Shown in pieces: positions 59,044 to 64,000 of a stretch of DNA of 64,000 nt. A program made the translations under genes and the position numbers. The notes beneath the pieces are model-generated. The model ran no database searches and was not told the origin of the DNA. It saw only the letters and a program-made list of their open reading frames with translations. Positions within the stretch are counted from its first letter, which is position 1, and each line of letters begins with the position of its first letter. Source of the stretch: Xanthobacteraceae bacterium (GTDB lineage Bacteria; Pseudomonadota; Alphaproteobacteria; Rhizobiales; Xanthobacteraceae); contig JALHLQ010000013.1 of assembly GCA_022844485.1 (NCBI GenBank), positions 1 through 64,000 on the forward strand, written 5' to 3'.

Positions 59044-59544
59044 TCAGGACCGCCCTCGATTGTACGGATCCGGGATATCAAGTTGCGACAGGATCGCAAC
59101 CTCCAGCCGCTCCATGGCGTCCGCCTCCGGTTCGCTCTCGTGATCGTAGCCTAAAAGGTGCAGAAAGCCATGGATGGCGAGATGTGCAAGATGATGGCCG
59201 AATGGAAGGCCCCCAGCGCGGGCCTCCTGTGCAACGGTTTCATAGGCAATTACGATATCGCCGAGAATTCTGCCGGGCGCTTGGGTCGCGGCGAGGGCAG
59301 ACGGAAAAGAGAGGACGTTCGTTGGCTTGTCGCTGCCGCGCCAATCGCGGTTGAGCGCGCGCATGGCGTCGTCAGAAACGAGCTGAACCGAGACTTCGCC
59401 CTCCGCCGGGACCAGGGTGGCCGCTTGTGCGACGGCGCGATTGATGAGGTCTCGCGCCATCGGCTCGGCATTCCAGAGCGGCGATTGAATCATGACTTCG
59501 ACGGTGAGTGTCGCCCGCCCTCGCCGCGCCGCCGGTTCGCTCAA
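59044..59544 (-). CDS. ybeY: endoribonuclease YbeY
   Basis: Metal-dependent RNase for 16S rRNA 3' end maturation and ribosome quality control. The zinc site is in HLAIHGFLHLLGYDHE (about 118-133); PTNVLSFP precedes it. 166 residues. Its ATG overlaps the phoH stop by four bases. Confidence 0.95.
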   Translation of the reverse strand: MSEPAARRGRATLTVEVMIQSPLWNAEPMARDLINRAVAQAATLVPAEGEVSVQLVSDDAMRALNRDWRGSDKPTNVLSFPSALAATQAPGRILGDIVIAYETVAQEARAGGLPFGHHLAHLAIHGFLHLLGYDHESEPEADAMERLEVAILSQLDIPDPYNRGRS

Positions 59545-60560
59545 TCCCTGGCCTCGCGTTTTTGCGCTTTGGCGGCCGCGGCTTTTTCGTAGCTCTCGAC
59601 GATGCGCGACACCAGCTCGTGACGGATCACGTCCTGATGGGTAAAGGCCACGTGCCCAATCCCCTCAACCTGACCGAGAAGCCGCACGGCTTCGGCAAGC
59701 CCCGACGTCTGCCCGGACGGCAGATCGACCTGGCTCGGATCGCCGGTCACGATCATGCGGCTGTTCTCGCCGAGCCGGGTCAGAAACATCTTCATTTGCA
59801 TTGACGAAGCGTTCTGCGCCTCGTCGAGAATGATGGCCGCGTTCGACAGCGTGCGCCCGCGCATGAAGGCGAGCGGCGCGATTTCAATTTCGCCCGTTTG
59901 CAAAGCGCGCTCGACGATGCGCGGGTCCATCAGGTCGAACAAGGCGTCGTAGACCGGCCGCAGATAGGGATCGACCTTATCGCGCATGTCGCCCGGCAGG
60001 AAGCCGAGCCGCTCCCCGGCTTCCACGGCCGGGCGCGAAAGAACGATCCGATCCACTTCTTTGCGCTCGAACAGCGAAATGGCGTGAGCCACCGCGAGCC
60101 AGGTCTTGCCTGTTCCCGCCGGGCCGGTGCCGAAGACCAGCGTGTGACGGCGCAGCGCGCACAGGTAAGCATCCTGACCGCTGGTGCGCGCGCGAACCAG
60201 CCGCTTGCGGAGCGGGAGCTCTTCGAAATTGGGACGGCTGGAGGCGGGATCATAATCAAAGAGCGAGCCCTGCGCGATCGCCAGTCGGATGGCCCCTTCG
60301 ACATCGCCACTCGTTAGGTCGTGGCCGCGCTTGAGCTGTTCGTACAGCGACTCGAGCACACGCCGAGCTTGCTCGCAAGCGACACGCGAACCCTCGACCG
60401 TGACTTGATTGCCGCGCGAGTCGACAGCCACATTCAGCCGTCTTTCGAGCAAGGCGAGGTTCTGCCCGTATTGCCCGAACAGGGCCGAGGCCATCCGGTT
60501 GTCGTCGAACGCGATGACGACCTCGGTTGTCCCGGTCTCGACCTCGCTTGACGCGGTCAA
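59541..60560 (-). CDS. phoH: PhoH-like ATPase (YbeZ type)
   Basis: P-loop ATPase next to YbeY, thought to act with it in RNA metabolism. The P-loop is GTGPAGTGKTWLAVAHA, Walker B AAIILDEAQN, and MIVTGDPSQVDLPSG follows. The start is open: no ATG or GTG lies in the right region, only TTGs at 60560, 60590 and 60665. The first gives 339 residues and is preferred; the last overlaps miaB. Confidence 0.93.
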   Translation of the reverse strand: MTASSEVETGTTEVVIAFDDNRMASALFGQYGQNLALLERRLNVAVDSRGNQVTVEGSRVACEQARRVLESLYEQLKRGHDLTSGDVEGAIRLAIAQGSLFDYDPASSRPNFEELPLRKRLVRARTSGQDAYLCALRRHTLVFGTGPAGTGKTWLAVAHAISLFERKEVDRIVLSRPAVEAGERLGFLPGDMRDKVDPYLRPVYDALFDLMDPRIVERALQTGEIEIAPLAFMRGRTLSNAAIILDEAQNASSMQMKMFLTRLGENSRMIVTGDPSQVDLPSGQTSGLAEAVRLLGQVEGIGHVAFTHQDVIRHELVSRIVESYEKAAAAKAQKREARD

Positions 60561-60594
60561 CGGATCATTTCCGCTTTGAAAGCTGCGCAAACGC

Positions 60595-61977
60595 TTAAGT
60601 CCCGATCGATGCGTAACAGGGGCCCTTTGCCGACGATAGGTTGCCAAAGAGGCTGTTGGCGCCAATATCGCTGATTGTTACGGATGCAACCTCGCCGACA
60701 TGCTTGGCGGGCGCCATCACATTCACCGGCTGGAGATATGGTGAGCGGCCCACCAATTGACCAGGGTGGCGTCCGGGCTTCTCGAACAGCACGCCGAAGG
60801 TCAATCCCAGGCAGCCCGCATTGAATCGTTTTTGATGATCATCAATTCTGTCTTGAAGCCTCGCCAGCCGTTCGGCTTTCACGTCTTCCGCCACTTGGTC
60901 GTGCAAACCAGCGCCGGGCGTCCCTGGGCGCGGCGAATACTTGAATGAAAAGGCTCCGGCAAAGGCGACCTGGTCGATTAACGTCATCGTTTGCTTGAAA
61001 TCCGCTTCCGTCTCGCCCGGGAACCCGACGATGAAGTCGGATGAAAAAGCAAGATCGGCCCGCGCGCGGCGCAGGCGGTCGATGATGTCCAGATACTCGG
61101 CGCGGCTGTGCCGGCGGTTCATCGCCGCCAGGATGCGATCCGAGCCGGACTGCACGGGCAGATGCAGGTAGGGCATCAGCGACGCAAGCTCGCCGTGAGC
61201 GGCGATCAGATCCTCGTCGACATCACGCGGGTGGCTTGTCGTGTACCGGAGCCGCGCAATCCCCGGGACCAGGGCGATGCGCCGGAGCAGTCGCCCAAGG
61301 CTCCAGGCCCGTCCGTCCGCGCCCTCGCCGTGATAGGCGTTGACGTTCTGCCCGATCAAGGTGACCTCCCGCACGCCGGCTGCGGCGAGATGCTCGACCT
61401 CGGCGACGATCTTCGACGCGGGTCGGGATATTTCCGCGCCGCGCGTATAGGGAACGACGCAGAAGGTGCAGAACTTGTCGCAGCCCTCCTGTACGGTCAC
61501 GAAAGCCGAAACGCCTCTTGCGCGAACGGCCTCGCGGCTCGGGGCCGCCAAGTGGTCGAACTTGTCTTCGATCGGAAATTCCGTCTCGACGATGCCGTCC
61601 TCCATTGCGGCCCGCGCGATCAGCTCGGGCAGACGGTGGTAGCTTTGCGGCCCGAACACGAGGTCCACGATCGGCGCGCGGCGAATGATTTCCCGGCCCT
61701 CGGCCTGGGCGACGCAGCCGGCCACCGCGACCAGCATCCCCCGCCCTTCGCGCTCGGCGGCTTCCTTCAGTTTCCGAATACGCCCGAGCTCCGAATAGAC
61801 TTTCTCCGCGGCCTTCTCGCGAATGTGGCAGGTATTGAGAATGACAACCTCGGCCTCGGCCGCCGTCGCCGTCTCGGAGAAGCCTGCAGGAGCCAACATG
61901 TCCGCCATACGATGGGAATCGTAGGCGTTCATTTGGCAGCCATATGACTTGATGAAGAACTTGCGTTGTCCGGTCAT
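60595..61977 (-). CDS. miaB: tRNA-2-methylthio-N6-dimethylallyladenosine synthase MiaB
   Basis: Radical-SAM enzyme that adds the 2-methylthio group at tRNA A37. The first cluster's cysteines are in SYGCQMN, NTCHIRE and VAGCVAQ; the radical-SAM cluster is [22 protein letters not shown] domain ends the 460 residues. The ATG at 61977 starts the family; an upstream ATG at 62049 adds 24 residues. Confidence 0.96.
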   Translation of the reverse strand: MTGQRKFFIKSYGCQMNAYDSHRMADMLAPAGFSETATAAEAEVVILNTCHIREKAAEKVYSELGRIRKLKEAAEREGRGMLVAVAGCVAQAEGREIIRRAPIVDLVFGPQSYHRLPELIARAAMEDGIVETEFPIEDKFDHLAAPSREAVRARGVSAFVTVQEGCDKFCTFCVVPYTRGAEISRPASKIVAEVEHLAAAGVREVTLIGQNVNAYHGEGADGRAWSLGRLLRRIALVPGIARLRYTTSHPRDVDEDLIAAHGELASLMPYLHLPVQSGSDRILAAMNRRHSRAEYLDIIDRLRRARADLAFSSDFIVGFPGETEADFKQTMTLIDQVAFAGAFSFKYSPRPGTPGAGLHDQVAEDVKAERLARLQDRIDDHQKRFNAGCLGLTFGVLFEKPGRHPGQLVGRSPYLQPVNVMAPAKHVGEVASVTISDIGANSLFGNLSSAKGPCYASIGT

Positions 61978-62103
61978 TCCGGTCGCGTCAATCGCCTTTG
62001 CTCGGAGCCGCCATTGCGGGCTTCTCATGAGCGGGATGAAGCCTCGCACATGACGCTTGTCTTACCGGCTCGGACTGGAAAATGGAATGCTTAAGCGGCC
62101 GTT

Positions 62104-62901
62104 TCAACCGGCTTGAGCCGGCGATCCGCGCAAAGCCGCAACGGTTAATCTCCGGACCGAGGTTTCGAGCTCCTTTGCAACGGCTTTGCGGTCAATTTCC
62201 CCGTCATAAGCGATCGGCTCGCCCCAGCTTGCTGTCACGTCGATCCCCCCTTGGCGCAAGACTTCAATGAAATGCGGACCGAGCCGTACCCCGCCATGCC
62301 ATGCCGTCACCGGCCGAAACTGCCGGCCCATGGGCACGCCTTGTAGGCGAGTGTAGGCGAGCGATAGAGGCTGGATAAAGACTTGGCCCGTATGCTCGGC
62401 GTTCGCGAGCGCGTCCCTGGCGGCTCCGATCAGTGCGGAGCGGAACGGCAGGATGCGGTTGCCGTCGCTCGCCGTGCCTTCGCCGAACAGAATCACGGGA
62501 TCGCCTTCCGCCAGCCGCTGCGCGATCTCGGCGTTCACGTCGGCGGTCTTGTGCCGCCGCGTGCGATCGACGAACACCGATCGTTGCAGCTTCGCGAGCA
62601 GCCCGAACAACGGCCAGCTGGCGATCTCCTGCTTGGCGACGAATACCGCCGGAGTCATGGCGCTGATCACCGGGATGTCGAGCCATGAGGAATGGTTCGC
62701 GGTTACCAGCAAAGGATGCTTGTTGATCTTGCTGCCGACGACATGGATGCGCAGGCCGATCAGCGCGCAGACGATCCGGTGATAGACGATCGGGATCATG
62801 CGCCGGGTCGGGAGTCGCAGAGCGACCGACAGCCACTGCAGCGGAATCAAGGTCGCCGTGACGAGCCCGAGCAAGCTGCCGACAACCGCCACTCGCAACA
62901 T
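62104..62901 (-). CDS. plsC: 1-acyl-glycerol-3-phosphate acyltransferase-like
   Basis: Membrane acyltransferase of phospholipid synthesis. NHSSWLD (about 68-74) is the HX4D site and FGEGTASDGNRILPFR (about 140-155) the second motif; a hydrophobic N-terminus anchors it. 265 residues. Rhizobia also have OlsA, a close relative for ornithine lipids, so the acceptor is uncertain. ATG overlaps the fur-like stop by one base. Confidence 0.9.
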   Translation of the reverse strand: MLRVAVVGSLLGLVTATLIPLQWLSVALRLPTRRMIPIVYHRIVCALIGLRIHVVGSKINKHPLLVTANHSSWLDIPVISAMTPAVFVAKQEIASWPLFGLLAKLQRSVFVDRTRRHKTADVNAEIAQRLAEGDPVILFGEGTASDGNRILPFRSALIGAARDALANAEHTGQVFIQPLSLAYTRLQGVPMGRQFRPVTAWHGGVRLGPHFIEVLRQGGIDVTASWGEPIAYDGEIDRKAVAKELETSVRRLTVAALRGSPAQAG

Positions 62902-63347
62902 CAGCGTTTCTTGGGTTTGCCGTCGAGCGGCACGGCATAGAGTTCGAGCCGATGGTCGACCAGGCGGTAGCCGAGCCGCCTCGCCACTTCCGCCTGCAGT
63001 TGTTCGATCTCGTCCGACTGGAATTCGATCACCTCTCCCGTTCGCAAATTGATCAGGTGATCGTGGTGGCTTTCCGGATGCTGCTCATAGCGCGCGCGTC
63101 CCTCGCGAAAATCGTGCCGCTCGATGATGCCTGCATCTTCGAAAAGCTTCACGGTGCGGTAAACCGTTGAGATCGAAATCCGGTCATCGATCGCGGCGCA
63201 CCGACGATAAAGCTCCTCGACGTCCGGATGATCGGCCGAATCGGCAAGCACGCGCGCAATGATGCGGCGCTGCTCCGTCATGCGCATCCCTCTTGCGATG
63301 CACTGGGCCTCGATCTTGTTGACGCTCAGGTCTGTCACGTCTGCCAT
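62901..63347 (-). CDS. fur: Fur-family metal regulator (Fur/Mur)
   Basis: 148-residue regulator: GMRMTEQRRIIARVL, ISISTVYRTVKLFEDAGII for DNA binding and HPESHHDHLINLRTGEVIEF for metal. No CXXC zinc site at the end. In rhizobia the protein at this place is usually Mur, sensing manganese, while Irr handles iron; both are in this window. Other ATGs lie at 63350 and 63359. Confidence 0.9.
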   Translation of the reverse strand: MADVTDLSVNKIEAQCIARGMRMTEQRRIIARVLADSADHPDVEELYRRCAAIDDRISISTVYRTVKLFEDAGIIERHDFREGRARYEQHPESHHDHLINLRTGEVIEFQSDEIEQLQAEVARRLGYRLVDHRLELYAVPLDGKPKKR

Positions 63348-63363
63348 CATTGTGCGCATATTA

Positions 63364-63413
63364 GCGCATGATCCGTGGAAATGGATGCCGGTTTGCCGAC
63401 AAAGATCATGCGC
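63364..63413. repeat. REP-like palindrome
   Basis: GCGCATGATC (63364-63373) and GATCATGCGC (63404-63413) are perfect ten-base arms with ATGGATGCCGGTTT between. Same plan as the cluster at 38633-38771. It lies in the 159-base gap between the fur-like gene and rimI. Confidence 0.65.
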
Positions 63414-63506
63414 AAGAGGAGTTGGGACCCACGAAGCGATTTAACCCAGGTAAATTCGCTCCAGGAGAGGGATGCCATAGCGTTCATGCGTGTGCGAGCT
63501 CGCCGT

Positions 63507-63989
63507 TCAGACGAGATCACGGCGCAGCACGAGCGCCGTTGCGCGCCTGCCATCGGCGCCGCCATAATAGCCGGCTCGCTGTCCCGCTTTCGTGAACCCT
63601 GCACGGGCATAGAGTCTTTGAGCCGGAGCATTGGATTCGTCGGCCTCCAGGAAAACGGCCTTGACCCCGTGCGCTGCGAGGCGTCCCAGATGGGCCTGCA
63701 ACAGCCCTCGGGCGAGGCCTTTGTTGCGACGGCGCACGTCAACCGCAACGGACAGGATTTCCGCTTCGTCGGCGGCGACTCGCGACAGGATAAATCCGAC
63801 GAGCTTGCGTCCTTCCACGGCCCGGTCGGCGACGGTCGTCCGCTCCATCAGGATTTGCTCGATCTCCTGCTCGCTCCACCCTCGATGGAAGGACCGGGCA
63901 TGGATGGCGGCGATCGCGGCGGCGTCGCGCGGCCCGGCGGGCGAGATGACCGGCTTGCTTGCCGCAAAAAGACCAAGCCAGCCCGTCAT
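63507..63989 (-). CDS. rimI: ribosomal-protein-alanine N-acetyltransferase RimI-like
   Basis: GNAT acetyltransferase of 160 residues: SVAVDVRRRNKGLARGLLQAHL is the acetyl-CoA site and EADESNAPAQRLYARAGF the family end. RimI acetylates ribosomal S18 in E. coli. Its ATG seems to overlap the stop of an upstream gene. Confidence 0.88.
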   Translation of the reverse strand: MTGWLGLFAASKPVISPAGPRDAAAIAAIHARSFHRGWSEQEIEQILMERTTVADRAVEGRKLVGFILSRVAADEAEILSVAVDVRRRNKGLARGLLQAHLGRLAAHGVKAVFLEADESNAPAQRLYARAGFTKAGQRAGYYGGADGRRATALVLRRDLV

Positions 63990-64000
63990 CGTCGTGCCAG
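63986..64000 (-). CDS. possible last codons of tsaB
   Basis: In from the edge, the minus strand reads L-A-R-R-stop, the TGA overlapping the rimI ATG by four bases. tsaB normally precedes rimI in proteobacteria with such an overlap. Only five codons are visible, so this rests on context. Confidence 0.3.
   Translation of the reverse strand: MARR

Overview
The window is a gapless, gene-dense, high-GC stretch of an alphaproteobacterial chromosome. Gene order points to the Hyphomicrobiales (Rhizobiales): aroA-cmk-rpsA; trpFBA-accD-folC; addAB next to murU, a tsaE/amgK fusion and a divL-like kinase; coaBC-dut next to ubiB-ubiE and mutM; irr beside fabA-fabB-fabI; rimP-nusA-infB-truB-rpsO-pnp; and metK-phrR-lnt-corC-ybeY-phoH-miaB-plsC-fur-rimI. 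The family within the order cannot be fixed from the sequence. I see no insertion sequence, prophage, CRISPR array, tRNA or rRNA. The content is almost wholly core housekeeping.

Layout. 1-7.2 kb (+): aromatic and nucleotide metabolism, ribosomal protein S1, SppA, IHF beta, a LapA-like membrane protein and an ornithine cyclodeaminase homologue. 7.3-12.3 kb (+): tryptophan synthesis running into accD and folC through stop/start overlaps. 12.3-25.3 kb (-): a LigC-type ATP-dependent ligase, thioredoxin, the AddAB recombination nuclease, the MurU and AmgK peptidoglycan-recycling enzymes (AmgK fused to TsaE), and a DivL-like pseudo-histidine kinase. 25.6-31.5 kb (-): cysK with a cysteine-free Rrf2 regulator, dut, coaBC carrying an N-terminal ribbon-helix-helix domain, ubiB and ubiE. 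31.7-42.5 kb (mixed): mutM, an enoyl-CoA hydratase, a divergent locus of a sulfolactaldehyde-reductase-like enzyme and a ComDE-like thiamine-diphosphate decarboxylase with an E1-like protein, a hydroxyacid dehydrogenase, an SH3 protein, Irr and unsaturated fatty-acid synthesis. 42.6-52.3 kb (-): the rimP-to-pnp translation and RNA operon with a terminator hairpin in its leader. 52.5-53.6 kb (+): a DUF2336 protein. 53.6-64 kb (-): trmB, metK, phrR, then the lnt-to-rimI block.

The observations most worth following are: (1) a FitA-like DNA-binding domain fused to the CoA-synthesis enzyme CoaBC, with a perfect TGCATGCA-A-TGCATGCA repeat just upstream, which suggests a self-regulating metabolic enzyme; (2) the promoter, hairpin and intrinsic terminator ahead of rimP, which suggest attenuation of the nusA/infB operon; (3) the cysteine-free Rrf2 regulator beside cysK, resembling the CymR/CysK pairing of Firmicutes; (4) the possible organosulfonate or 2-oxoacid module at a place where rhizobia usually carry rpsT and dnaA. 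Function calls rest on motifs read by eye; no database search was run.
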